Assembly: GCF_014698115.1 (NCBI RefSeq)
Contig: NZ_JACJSJ010000066.1
Span: 1-46,480 of the forward strand
Length of the DNA stretch: 46,480 nucleotides
Direction of reading: 5' to 3'
Source of the DNA: Nostoc sp. FACHB-973
Lineage (GTDB): Bacteria; Cyanobacteriota; Cyanobacteriia; Cyanobacteriales; Nostocaceae
In this document: piece after piece, positions 37,496-46,405 of the stretch
How the letters are laid out: each line of letters starts with the position of its first letter
Numbering within the stretch: position 1 is the stretch's first letter
Position numbers and translations under genes: made by a program
The notes under the pieces: model-generated
Told to the model about the DNA's origin: nothing
The model's input: the letters and a program-made list of their open reading frames with translations, nothing else
Database searches by the model: none

Positions 37496-39163
37496 AGGAA
37501 ATCACAAATTGAGTTTCAGCTCCTACCCTAGCGCAAACTGTTCATTAAATGGGACTGGGGAATGGGGATTGGGTACTGGGGATTGGGCAATTGGGGATTG
37601 GGTATCGGTACTGGAAAAACTCTTCCCTAATCCCCAGTCCCTAGTCCCCAATCCCCAATACCGCGCCTAGCGCTATGAAGATGTCTCAAAAAATTAGTAA
37701 ACGGTAGCAGAAGCTACCGTGTTGTCTTCGTTTTACAGCCATTAGGTTTTGATAATTCCCATGCTTATTTATAGATTTCCCTAAAGTTATGCGAAAGTAA
37801 CATTTTTCCGAAAAAAAATACAAATAAACCCAGAATGGTTACCATACAAAAGTTTTATGCTTTTAATGCTCAATTTTTCGGATGGTTCTGGAGATTTTCA
37901 AGTGCCAGACCAGATAATTGATTGATAATTCGTCAAATATACAGTTTAGCGACCAAAAGCTTGAAGCGACGCTCAAATACACTAGCTTCATGCGATCGCC
38001 AAGCCAGTTCAGTGATAGACTATGAGTAAAGCCCCCTTAGCCTCATCAAAAAAGGGGAATTAAGGAAATTGGCTAACGCTGGCTTAAAATCGATTCTGAA
38101 GATTATTCATCTGACGATGGTAAGCTGGATAATGAAATGTGTGAAAAATGCCAGTGTTAAGCAATTCCAGGAACTTAGCGTAAGTTTTTAGTTCTTGATG
38201 GTAGGGGTCATCCAAAGCTGTTCAGTGATTTTGGATTTTGGATTGAAACAGACCACGAGGTTACTCGGTTGCTGAGGATTTTGGATTTATTTGAGCCACT
38301 AAGGGTGAGACATTTAGCTTGCTTAATACTAGGGGTGCTAAAAAAATCTAAAAGACGCTCGGTGACTTGCTAACGCTCTGCTATCGACAATCTAAAATCT
38401 AAAATTGCTAGTTAAGTGTTGCAGCAGTTTCCTTGGTATCTATCAATGATTCTCTACGGAAAGTGCTACTTAATACTGTAGTCAAGAGTTTCTTGGCAAC
38501 CTCTGCATCTGTGAGTGCTTCCTCTCAAAGTGCGATCGCTCGTATGTTATCCAAAGCTTTCCCCAAAGCAACCAATACCCTATTCTTCTGGAATAGCAGC
38601 GGTTCTTTGAGTAAGACCCCAACACCGTGCCCTTCGCAATTTATCCAGGCAGTAATTATCTATGACTGTTTTCCAATCCTACTAACGATCGGATAGAGGC
38701 ACAAAAGACACTTCAAAAGAATGCACTGGCGGTTGAAAAAAACTCTACACACTTGGTCTAAATAGTTAACAGCTACCTGATAGATCGGATACAATTAGCA
38801 TCTACGTTTGATTCAGTGTTCCCTTGTTCAAAGCGACTATTCATATTCACATACTGCTGTACTAGCTGATTTGACATAGTATTAAAGTTTTCACATGCTG
38901 ACCGTAGTGAAAAATTTTGATTTAGGGCAAATTAAGACTTATATTCAAGAGACTTGAGTGTTTCCTGGAGATGAAGTCAGTCAAAAGAAGGTAAAAGCCT
39001 CAAAAAGAAATATCCTATGTCAAAAACGCACATCTAATATGAGTATGAAAAATCTAAAATAGATATTAAATTGAAGAAAAACGAACGACCATCGACAACC
39101 ATAAGTCCATTTTACTTTCTGTAAAGCGTCGCCGGGTTGTTACCAGTGCTGAAACACGATTAC
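37496..39163. other. 1.7-kb gene-poor region before sasA
   Basis: There is no intact gene I can support. Contents: GGGGATT/GGGGACT repeats (37548-37668), a hairpin ACGGTAGC/GCTACCGT (37701-37720), GATTTTGGATTT repeats near 38230-38290, and a minus-strand protein-like stretch 38408-38659 ('GVLLKEPLLFQKNRVLVALG', 'KALDNIRAIAL', one TGA, 'EEALTDAEVAKKLLTTVLSS') that could be a decayed gene. The final part, AT-rich, should hold the sasA promoter. Confidence 0.45.
37548..37668. repeat. Inverted heptamer repeat blocks
   Basis: GGGGATTGGGTACTGGGGAT-type units (37557-37600) are followed by CCCCAGTCCCTAGTCCCCAA-type units (37631-37660). The two blocks are complementary and could form a hairpin in the leader of the SLH lipoprotein gene. 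Confidence 0.65.
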
Positions 39164-40351
39164 ATGCAAGTTTCCCAGGATCAGCCTATTTATTCTGAGG
39201 CTCCACTCCAGCTGCTACTTTTTGTCGATGGACGCCCAAAGTCCCGGCAACAAGTGCAGCGAATACGTGCTTATTTAAAAGAATTGCAGGCTGAATATAG
39301 TTTTGAACTGCAAATCATCGATGTTGGACAACAACCTTACTTGGCCGAACACTTTAAATTAGTCGCAACACCAGCTTTAATCAAAATCCATCCGGAACCA
39401 CGGCAGATTTTAGCTGGGAGTAATATAGTAGCGCAATTGAAAAACTGGTGGCCTCGCTGGCAAACCGCCGTAGACGCCTACTTAAAATTACAGGAAGACT
39501 TACAAGAACGTATAGACGACAATGGTCGCCCAGCATCACCCAAATCTACAATCCGTTCGGTCGCTGTTTCTGCTGAACTCATCCGCCTCTCAGACGAAAT
39601 TTTTCGCTTGAAACAGGAAAAAGAAAACCTTCAAGAGCAGCTACAGTTTAAAGACAGGGTGATTGCTATGCTAGCCCACGACCTCCGCAATCCCCTAACT
39701 GCTGCGGCGATCGCCATAGAAACTCTTCAATCTAACTACAATGTAGAAACAGGCGAATTCCAGCGCCTCAAACCTTCGATGACGGCGCATTTATTAAAAC
39801 AAGCCCGCAGTCAAACTAAAATTATTGACCGGATGATTGCCGACCTTCTACAAGTAGGTCGTGGCAAAGACACAGAAATACCTATACTACCACAAAAGAT
39901 AGAGCTAGGTAAACTGTGTTTCGGTATATTAGAAGAATTGCGCGATCGCTACACCGCCAAATCCCAAGAGCTAGAAACAGATATTCCCAAAGACTTGCCA
40001 TACGTATATGCTGACCCAGAACGCATCCGGCAAGTGCTAGTCAATCTGTTGGATAATGCCATCAAATATACGCCAGAAGGTGGCAAGATTAGTATTACTG
40101 GATTACACCGTACTACCCAAAAAGTTCAATTCAGTATTGGCGATACCGGGCCTGGTATTCCCGTAGAGAATCGCGATCGCATCTTTGAAAATCACTTCCG
40201 CCTGGAACGGGATGAAGGTACAGAAGGTTACGGCATTGGCCTTTGTTTATGCCAACGCATCATCCGGGCGCATTATGGTCAAATTTGGGTAGACTCTGCC
40301 CCTAATAACGGAGCATGGTTCCACTTCACACTGCCGGTTTATCCTTCTTAA
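39164..40351 (+). CDS. sasA: Circadian adaptive-response sensor kinase SasA
   Basis: A 395-residue SasA from ATG 39164 (MQVSQDQPIYSEAPLQLLLF); a TTG nine codons earlier is possible. The N-terminal KaiB-like thioredoxin fold (about 14-104, 'YSFELQIIDVGQQPYLAEHF', 'KLVATPALIKIHPEPRQIL') binds KaiC. A linker follows, then the HisKA domain with phospho-acceptor H172 in 'MLAHDLRNPLTAAA', and the HATPase domain with 'VLVNLLDNAIKYTPEGG', 'IGDTGPGIP' and 'EGYGIGLCLCQRI'. SasA relays the KaiABC clock to RpaA and thereby also affects RpaB targets. No kai gene is adjacent. Confidence 0.95.
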   Translation: MQVSQDQPIYSEAPLQLLLFVDGRPKSRQQVQRIRAYLKELQAEYSFELQIIDVGQQPYLAEHFKLVATPALIKIHPEPRQILAGSNIVAQLKNWWPRWQTAVDAYLKLQEDLQERIDDNGRPASPKSTIRSVAVSAELIRLSDEIFRLKQEKENLQEQLQFKDRVIAMLAHDLRNPLTAAAIAIETLQSNYNVETGEFQRLKPSMTAHLLKQARSQTKIIDRMIADLLQVGRGKDTEIPILPQKIELGKLCFGILEELRDRYTAKSQELETDIPKDLPYVYADPERIRQVLVNLLDNAIKYTPEGGKISITGLHRTTQKVQFSIGDTGPGIPVENRDRIFENHFRLERDEGTEGYGIGLCLCQRIIRAHYGQIWVDSAPNNGAWFHFTLPVYPS

Positions 40352-40354
40352 GTA

Positions 40355-40462
40355 ATTGGGCATGGGGCATGGGGGAGATGAGGGGGATGAGGGAGATGAG
40401 GGAGTGAGGGAGTGACGGATAATAACCAATGCCCAATGCCTAATGCCTAATGCCCAATGCCC
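40355..40462. repeat. Inverted heptamer repeats between sasA and the GGDEF gene
   Basis: GGGCATGGGGCAT, then GGGGGATGA/GGGAGATGA units, then AATGCCCAATGCCTAATGCC. The outer parts are complementary (GGGCATT/AATGCCC type), suiting a two-way terminator between two convergent genes. Confidence 0.65.
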
Positions 40463-40470
40463 AATGACAA

Positions 40471-41496
40471 CTAAGTACTTGAGACAAAGCGATCGCGTCC
40501 CCCGGCTTTTGCTTGGTAGAGTGCTTTATCAGCCCGCACAATCAAATCTAAAGGAGAGGATTCCCAAGTGGGGACAACAGTGGCTAGTCCCATACTGAGG
40601 GTGACATACTGACTCACCGCAGAACCGTCATGAACAATTTGCAAATCTCTAACTGCTGCTTGCATCGCTGCGGCAACGTGAACCGCACCAGATGCATGGG
40701 TATATGGCATAATCACAGCAAATTCTTCGCCACCATAACGCGCTACTAAATCCTGATGTTTTTGCGCCTTTTGGCTTAAGATAGCACCCACCTTTTGTAA
40801 ACAGACATCCCCAGCAGGATGACCATATTTATCGTTATAAAATTTAAAATAGTCTATATCACACAAAATCAGTGACAGGGGACATCCCTCCTGTGCTAAA
40901 TTAATCCACTGAGTATTTAAATAATCGTCAAAGCGACGACGATTCGGTAACTCAGTTAAGCCATCGACGTTGGCGAGGTGCTGCAAAGCTTGGTTTGCCG
41001 CCTCTAGCTGTTTGTATACCTGCGCTTGCTGTAGCAGTCGCCGCAAGCGTTGGCGCAACACAGGCCAGTGAATTGGCTTAGTAACATAATCAGTTGCCCC
41101 CGCGTCAAAAGCACGGTCTACGGATTCTTCATCGTCCAAGCATGTGATCATCAAAATAGGAGTCCGTTCCCATATCTTGGATATCACAGTATTGCCAAGC
41201 ACAGAATCAGTATCAAAAGTTGCAAGTGCTGACATCAAATTATTTCTGGCAATCTGGAGCAACTGCTTACAGCAAGTAAAGCCATCCATCACGGGCATTA
41301 CAGCATCCAGCAAAACTATATCGGGTTTAATAGTCTCGTAAGCATCTAAACATTGCTTACCATCATTGACCTCGACCACTCGGTAACCTTCTTGTTCCAT
41401 AGCTTTACGCAACAAAACTCGAATGGTCTTGTCGTCATCAGCCACCAGAATCAGTGGTGGTTGCTTAGAAAGAGGAAATGGGCTTATGCCTGACAT
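40471..41496 (-). CDS. Response regulator with GGDEF (diguanylate cyclase) domain
   Basis: A 341-residue REC-GGDEF protein that should make cyclic di-GMP. The receiver domain (about 15-152) has DDD at 20-22, phospho-acceptor D64 in 'IVLLDAVMPVMDG' and K in 'DYVTKPIHW'. It contains an unusual 25-residue insertion ('NNLMSALATFDTDSVLGNTV') after the fourth helix start. The GGDEF domain (about 180-340) has 'LANVDGLTELPNRRRFDDYL', 'DIDYFKFYNDKYGHPAGD' and the active site 'RYGGEEF'. Five residues before GGEEF the usual RxxD inhibitory site reads KHQD, so product inhibition may be weakened. Convergent with sasA. Confidence 0.92.
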   Translation of the reverse strand: MSGISPFPLSKQPPLILVADDDKTIRVLLRKAMEQEGYRVVEVNDGKQCLDAYETIKPDIVLLDAVMPVMDGFTCCKQLLQIARNNLMSALATFDTDSVLGNTVISKIWERTPILMITCLDDEESVDRAFDAGATDYVTKPIHWPVLRQRLRRLLQQAQVYKQLEAANQALQHLANVDGLTELPNRRRFDDYLNTQWINLAQEGCPLSLILCDIDYFKFYNDKYGHPAGDVCLQKVGAILSQKAQKHQDLVARYGGEEFAVIMPYTHASGAVHVAAAMQAAVRDLQIVHDGSAVSQYVTLSMGLATVVPTWESSPLDLIVRADKALYQAKAGGRDRFVSST

Positions 41497-42531
41497 GAGT
41501 TACATTCTACTTGCGGGACTATCCTGAAAAAGGCTCGACAACTCAATCGTATGGGGGCGATCGCTGTTTTGATCGATGCCAGTATTTGTGGCAAGGGTCT
41601 GTTTGGCTTGATAATCAACTGTTTTTTGAGAATAGACTGCTCAATATTATTGAGCCAAGCAAGCGGTAGATAACTAAGTTGCATATATAATCTATAATTG
41701 GAACACCAAGACAATTGCTACCTTTTTATTCCACTATGGTTATGGGAGGAAATGTTAGTGTTATATTTCCCCATTATTAAAGTCAAATTGCAATTTTTTT
41801 GAGAATTGCAAATTCACACCTCAATTATTTAATCTAGTGCTTAGTTTAAAAACTTAGGCAGATAGGGCAAACTAATTGCCAAGCTGCGTTTAGAATACAG
41901 CTAATAGTAAATACTAATATCACTTGACTAAAACCCATTTAGTCTATTCGTCAAGGATTGCATGGGTTTAGTATAATTACATAAGATTGGTATACCAGTC
42001 GGAAATAATTTATGAGAATTTGAGATAGTTGTAATCCCCCTGTAGTCTCCCCAAAGCATCCGGGGACGGCATTAGCGAGGGGGCGAATTTTCTTACAAAT
42101 CATTTAGGATTGCGATATTAAATTATCTGCAAAGCTTTATTCTCTAGTTAGTCAGCAGTAATCAATCAGTAAAAATTATTATTTTTATTATTTTAATGTA
42201 CTTGGTTAGATTTTAAAAATAAGAATTAAGTAATTTAAATTATATAAATGTTAAGTAAGATAATTGCTGAAATAAGATTAATATATTTAATAAATAAACT
42301 TTATAAAAATATCACAATAAACACGCAAACATACAGCATTTTCTGATATTTTTTGTTCACAAAGTAATAATTCACTACAGAGGCAAGAGAAAACGCAGAG
42401 GATAAAAAAGCAAGCAGATAAAATGTTTACAAACAAAATAAAATTGTTGTGTAATTTTTTATATCCAATCAGTACTCATCTTCTTTGCCAGAACAAATCA
42501 AAACCTATCTACAATTCACTAAATCTTCAAA
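41497..42531. other. 1-kb AT-rich region without a supported gene
   Basis: The stretch is upstream of both the GGDEF gene and crr7. It holds a weak hairpin AAACCCAT/ATGGGTTT (41931-41969), a CCCCAAAGCATCCGGGGAC scrap (about 42051-42069) and otherwise AT-rich DNA. A minus-strand frame of 76 codons at 41484-41714 overlaps the GGDEF start and has no recognisable features. Confidence 0.45.
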
Positions 42532-42792
42532 ATGCCAGATCCACTCATGTATCAGCAGGATAATTTTGTTGTTCTAGAAACAAATCAACCAGAGCAATTT
42601 CTGACACCATCAGAGTTATTAGAAAAGCTCAAAACAACTCTCCAGCAACTCAAAATTCAAGATTTACCACCTGACTTGCAAAAGTTTGATGCTGTCGAGG
42701 CTCAAGCACAATATTTACTCGACACGAGTTGTGAATTAGATATTGGTCCTGGAAAATATTTACAGTGGTATGCAGTTCGTTTAGAAAAGTAA
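42532..42792 (+). CDS. Chlororespiratory reduction protein 7 (CRR7) family
   Basis: An 86-residue protein, MPDPLMYQQDNFVVLETNQP followed by 'EQFLTPSELLEKLKTTLQQL', 'QKFDAVEAQAQYLLDTSCEL' and 'DIGPGKYLQWYAVRLEK'. I recognise this as the cyanobacterial counterpart of plant CRR7, which is needed for assembly of the photosynthetic NDH-1 complex. It is soluble and of normal length, without cofactor motifs. It ends 78 bp before the IS element. The recognition is from memory of the sequence. Confidence 0.8.
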   Translation: MPDPLMYQQDNFVVLETNQPEQFLTPSELLEKLKTTLQQLKIQDLPPDLQKFDAVEAQAQYLLDTSCELDIGPGKYLQWYAVRLEK

Positions 42793-42869
42793 TACTTACG
42801 CATTGACAATAAAAACCAAATATGAATAAGGTTAAAAACCACATCTTTCGTAGGGGCACAGCAATGCTC
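42793..42869. repeat. Worn inverted-repeat element and left palindrome arm
   Basis: ACTTACGCA, GAATAAGGTT and CACATCTTTCGTA resemble the ends of the element at 112-225. GTAGGGGCACAGCAATGCTC (42850-42869) is the left arm of the palindrome that the IS splits. Confidence 0.4.
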
Positions 42870-42924
42870 ATTGGTGTCAACTTAAGAAGATTTTGCCCAA
42901 ATTTGTTCGGTGTAAGCGTCAATC

Positions 42925-44226
42925 TCAAGGGTGACGCTTACGCCTTGCTTTAACTAATCCAAAGAGCTTTTGACGTTCCACAAGATAAGGAACAGCCTCA
43001 TGTGCATCACCACGGAGAACAGCTTGTGAAAAATGGTATAAAGCACGAAACACCATTTCTGTAGAAATTCGGTCTAAAGGTTGGTTGAGAGCGAGAGTGC
43101 TTCGCACACGCTTCGCGAACGCTACATCAATACATAATTGATTGAGAACAGCATAAAAAATCCAAGTGGCAAAAATCTGAATTTGTACACCATTCTTGTC
43201 GCCAACCCAGATATAGGCTAAACCTAAAAGCCGTTTCGTGAGCAGAAAAGCATCTTCAACGCGCCAACGACGACGATACAATTCACACACCTGCTGGGCA
43301 GATAACATTTGAGGGTCAAGTACGTTTGTTAAGTAATAGTACCAAGTCGAACCCCATAAAACAGAAACTAATCTAACATGGCGCTGACAAGGGTTAGAAC
43401 GGTATTCCCCCATTTCAATAATCTCGTCACGGTAGAATGGGGCATTGGCTAAACAACGGATGACCTTGTAAGCAGTTTTTTCTCGCAGTCTTGTGACAAA
43501 AAACTTGTCTGCTTCGGTAAAGGCATCGAACCAAGGAAATTTGAAAAATCCTAAATCAAAAATCAGCAATCCACCAACTGGTAATTGTTCCAGCAATTTA
43601 TCACACCAAGTTTTATCATTGACTTTGCTGTTTTCTGTATACCAGGTTGTGACTGGGCGATGGGTAAATGCTTCTACTACCATCATAATTTTGCCAGCAA
43701 GTGTTTTTTCTTGTTCTTGCAGTGCTTTTAGCTTCCTTCTCAATGCTTCCAAAGTCGAACCGTCAGCTATCCAAATAGCTGTGAATCTTTGACACACTGG
43801 CTGCCAATTCTCTGGAATTGCCCTATTTTGCCTTTGGGCACTAATTCTTTGCATTACTTGCTCAAAAATTTGTGCAAATAATTCGATTGGCAATGTTCGC
43901 AATCGTTTTGACACTGCTTGGGTACTTACTTCCATTCGTTCCACCCATAACAATCCCTCTTGTGACAATACCCTTTGTAGTTCTCTTAAACCAGGGATCT
44001 GCCGATACACTAAACTCACAACGATCGCCATCATCACTGGTAAAGTCAATATTCTGTCTCGGAATAGTTTCTTTTCTTCGTTTTTATACAACTTTAGGGG
44101 TTTAAAGTTGCCTGGAGACAGTAATGAAAATATTTCTTGCTCGATTTCTTCAATTGGCGGCGCTGGTATATGCTTTTGCTGCCGCAGATCTGGGTTTCCT
44201 GTTCGCGCTGGGCGTTTTCTACTCAT
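42925..44226 (-). CDS. IS4 family transposase
   Basis: A 433-residue DDE transposase. Catalytic residues: first D in 'TAIWIADGSTLEALRRKL', second D in 'VGGLLIFDLGFFKFPWFDAF', and E in the YREK-like block 'LYRRRWRVEDAFLLTKRLLG'. The basic N-terminus (MSRKRPARTGNPDLRQQKH) and 'ALNQPLDRISTEMVFRALYH' near the end are usual for this group. Full length with no frameshift, so the element may be active. The ATG lies 10 nt downstream of a strong hairpin that could limit its translation or readthrough into it. Confidence 0.9.
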   Translation of the reverse strand: MSRKRPARTGNPDLRQQKHIPAPPIEEIEQEIFSLLSPGNFKPLKLYKNEEKKLFRDRILTLPVMMAIVVSLVYRQIPGLRELQRVLSQEGLLWVERMEVSTQAVSKRLRTLPIELFAQIFEQVMQRISAQRQNRAIPENWQPVCQRFTAIWIADGSTLEALRRKLKALQEQEKTLAGKIMMVVEAFTHRPVTTWYTENSKVNDKTWCDKLLEQLPVGGLLIFDLGFFKFPWFDAFTEADKFFVTRLREKTAYKVIRCLANAPFYRDEIIEMGEYRSNPCQRHVRLVSVLWGSTWYYYLTNVLDPQMLSAQQVCELYRRRWRVEDAFLLTKRLLGLAYIWVGDKNGVQIQIFATWIFYAVLNQLCIDVAFAKRVRSTLALNQPLDRISTEMVFRALYHFSQAVLRGDAHEAVPYLVERQKLFGLVKARRKRHP

Positions 44227-44235
44227 GATGTATCA

Positions 44236-44263
44236 CTAAGAACATCAATTCTGATGTTCTTAG
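44236..44263 (-). promoter_or_regulatory. Hairpin guarding the transposase start
   Basis: CTAAGAACATCA and TGATGTTCTTAG form a 12-bp perfect stem with a 4-nt loop, ending 9 nt before the transposase ATG at 44226. Other IS elements use such structures to block translation of messages that enter from outside. The structure is seen; the function is inferred. Confidence 0.55.
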
Positions 44264-44455
44264 ATTACATCTTATGCTCACTTTTTGCTTAAGTTGACAC
44301 CAATGGGCAATGCCGTGCCCCTACAGGTGTACCTCACGCTTGTCGGGAAACGCTATAGGCGATCGCTGCTATCTTCATGAAGACTCTCTAAGAGGATGTT
44401 TTAAAAGTCCTTTAGCTGGTAGCAAAATGTTTTAGATCCCCCTAAATCCCCCGAT

Positions 44456-44815
44456 ATGACAGGTATCGGCTGTGAGCGATTTAACCCACCAATGGAATCT
44501 GAGTTCGTGCTGTTAATACCAGCAAGAGCAGTAACACTCTATCGAGATGCCTTTCTTTTTTGGATGCGAAACCGGAAGAAAAAGCGCGATCGAGAGTTGA
44601 CTTTGGATATTCCTTTTCCAGCCCAGGATATTTATGGTTTTTCTCCACTGTATCCAGGTACATATCAATTTCGGTTCAAGTATCGTGAATCTCGTGAAGG
44701 TATGGAGGATTTTTCTAATTTGATTGAACCAACAGTATTACAAACAATATTACAAAATCTCTGGACTGGAGAGGTATTAACTCCAGTTGTGGAGATTCGC
44801 TTAGTAGAGTCATAA
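44456..44815 (+). pseudogene. 5'-truncated copy of the 44915 gene
   Basis: A 119-residue frame, MTGIGCERFNPPMESEFVLL onward, matches residues about 77-195 of the complete neighbour at 44915, with 'RDAFLFW', 'NRKKKRDR', 'YPGTYQFRFKYRESREGMED' and 'LQNLWTGEVLTPVVEIRLVES' in common. The first 76 residues are absent. In their place upstream is AGATCCCCCTAAATCCCCC, a sequence common in Nostocales spacers, so the break is at about 44450. The ATG at 44456 is probably fortuitous. The IS right end is 150 bp away and may have mediated the deletion. Confidence 0.75.
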
Positions 44816-44914
44816 GTTGAAGTCAGTCATGAAATGAAAGTTGACCGTTATACCTCATTTCATCACAAAAACTGATAAGTATTTCAAACTAAGTAACTAC
44901 AAAAATAATCAAAA

Positions 44915-45502
44915 ATGACATCTTTTGAATCGAATGAAATTAATGCCCTTGAAGTGGATAATGTCAGGTTTGAAACTGTGGTATCACAGAGGGTATTAAC
45001 CATCCCAGAAGCCAAGCGCGGTGTTTATACTCCTGTGCAGCTTGGTATTCGCATTACCAATAACACGCAAACACCCTTTTACTTTTCATCCTATGTTTAT
45101 TCGATGTTTCCAGAAATCATAGCACCAGATGGTCAAGTCATGGTAACAGGTTTGCATTCCGAACGACTTAATCCACCAATGGAATCTGATTATGTGCTGG
45201 TAATTCCAAGAGAAACAATTATTTTTTCTCGTGATGCCTTTCTTTTTTGGATACAGAACCGAAAGAAAAAGCGTGACCGAAAGTTGACTTTGAATATCCC
45301 TTTTCCATCTGAAGACATTTACGCTTTTCGCCCACTGTATCCAGGTACATATCAATTTCGGTTCAAGTATCGTGAGTCTCGTGAAGGTATGGAGGATTTG
45401 TCTCATTTGATTGAACCAACAATATTAGAAACAATATTACAAAATCTCTGGACTGGAGAGGTATTAACTCCACTTGTGGAGATTCGCTTAGTAGACTCAT
45501 AA
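44915..45502 (+). CDS. Hypothetical protein, 195 residues (complete copy)
   Basis: I do not recognise the family. The protein starts MTSFESNEINALEVDNVRFE and looks like a soluble all-beta (Ig-like) fold: 'YTPVQLGIRITNNTQTPFYF' has the look of a beta-sandwich strand pair, then 'PEIIAPDGQVMVTGLHSERL', 'RDAFLFW', a basic patch 'NRKKKRDRKLTL', and 'YPGTYQFRFKYRESREGMED'. No signal peptide. A truncated paralogue lies directly upstream, and the two are 75% or more alike in the shared part, judged by eye. The spacer after each copy is also similar (CATGAAATGAAA...AATAATCAAAAATGA), so the duplication unit includes gene plus spacer. Confidence 0.7.
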   Translation: MTSFESNEINALEVDNVRFETVVSQRVLTIPEAKRGVYTPVQLGIRITNNTQTPFYFSSYVYSMFPEIIAPDGQVMVTGLHSERLNPPMESDYVLVIPRETIIFSRDAFLFWIQNRKKKRDRKLTLNIPFPSEDIYAFRPLYPGTYQFRFKYRESREGMEDLSHLIEPTILETILQNLWTGEVLTPLVEIRLVDS

Positions 45503-45601
45503 TTTGAAGCCACTCATGAAATGAAAATTGATCTTGATATATCGTTTCGTTGCAAAAAGTAATAACTCTTTGAAACTTGATAAGGATAAGAATAATCAAA
45601 A

Positions 45602-46405
45602 ATGAGGAAACCAAAATATTTTCTAGCTTTTTTAGCAACAAACTTACTACTAGCATTGACAAATCAGTCTGCTATGGGGTTTACTCTTAAGTATGGAAAG
45701 GGTGCTATCAATTATTACAATCCTACAGTCCCATACCTTATAGATGCTAACACCAGAGGTACAACTTTTTTATCACCTAGATATGTTGCTTCTATTAAGT
45801 TAGGTGGGACAAAAGACTTCCTCAAGATGTTAAATAATGATGTTAGGTGGCAAGGCTGGGATTTCATATCTTCCAATAAAAACTTATATGGTAATTTTGA
45901 AATTTCTAACTACTATGGCTGCGGTGCTCAAACTATTTGTGCAAAAGAGAAACCGAAGAGTACAATCCGAGGTGGAGTAGGAGCTTATATTGATATAAAG
46001 TATAATCCGAAGAAAACAGACCCAAAACCAGGAGAAGGAAAAATCCATTGGATTCAACGTGTAGTCAACAATCATACTATATATGATGAACAACAAAGCA
46101 CTTCTGGTGAAGGTCTACACGACGTTCGTTACGATGGAATAGATATTCCCATATTTCAAAACGCTAACCCATATTATCGCGGTGGAGACGAATTTTCTTC
46201 CTTTGACAGACCTTATAGAACTGATCCGGAAAACCCTCACACCTGGTTTGCTGAACTTTACTTAGTTGAAGAAATAGCACCACAAAAAGTAAAAATTTAC
46301 AACGGAATCAGATGGGGTTGGATAAATAGAATATATCGTCGTAAGAACATTTGTCCCGCTAAGAGTCCAGGGCAAACGCATCTAAATATAGTACATGTAT
46401 ACTAA
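45602..46405 (+). CDS. Secreted hypothetical protein
   Basis: A 267-residue protein with a signal peptide (MRKPKYFLAFLATNLLLALT, cleavage near AMG-F, about residue 26). The mature part is rich in Tyr, Asn and Gly: 'TLKYGKGAINYYNPTVPYLI', 'WQGWDFISSNKNLYGNFEIS', 'GKIHWIQRVVNNHTIYDEQQ', 'NPHTWFAELYLVEEIAPQKV'. I recall similar cyanobacterial exported proteins that end in a PEP-CTERM tag; here the C-terminus (RRKNICPAKSPGQTHLNIVH) has no VPEP, no helix and no basic end, so the tag is absent or lost. The ATG follows AATAATCAAAA, the same spacer text that precedes the 44915 gene. The last 75 bp of the window after it show no feature beyond one HIP1 site. Confidence 0.7.
   Translation: MRKPKYFLAFLATNLLLALTNQSAMGFTLKYGKGAINYYNPTVPYLIDANTRGTTFLSPRYVASIKLGGTKDFLKMLNNDVRWQGWDFISSNKNLYGNFEISNYYGCGAQTICAKEKPKSTIRGGVGAYIDIKYNPKKTDPKPGEGKIHWIQRVVNNHTIYDEQQSTSGEGLHDVRYDGIDIPIFQNANPYYRGGDEFSSFDRPYRTDPENPHTWFAELYLVEEIAPQKVKIYNGIRWGWINRIYRRKNICPAKSPGQTHLNIVHVY

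Larger units (their letters stand above)
42870..44304. mobile_element. IS4-type insertion sequence, complete
   Basis: A 1435-bp element bounded by perfect 17-bp inverted repeats: ATTGGTGTCAACTTAAG at 42870-42886 and its reverse complement at 44288-44304. It encodes one transposase on the minus strand. The flanks are two arms of a palindrome (GTAGGGGCA... and ...TGCCCCTAC, 20 of 23 bases complementary), so the IS lies exactly at its centre. A simple target duplication is not obvious because the target is itself palindromic. Confidence 0.85.

Noticed and set aside
38433..38696. 87-codon plus-strand frame
   Set aside because: It begins with TTG in low-quality sequence; the minus strand looks more protein-like and even that is broken.
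41484..41714. 76-codon minus-strand frame upstream of the GGDEF gene
   Set aside because: It overlaps the GGDEF start out of frame, lacks a ribosome site and resembles nothing.
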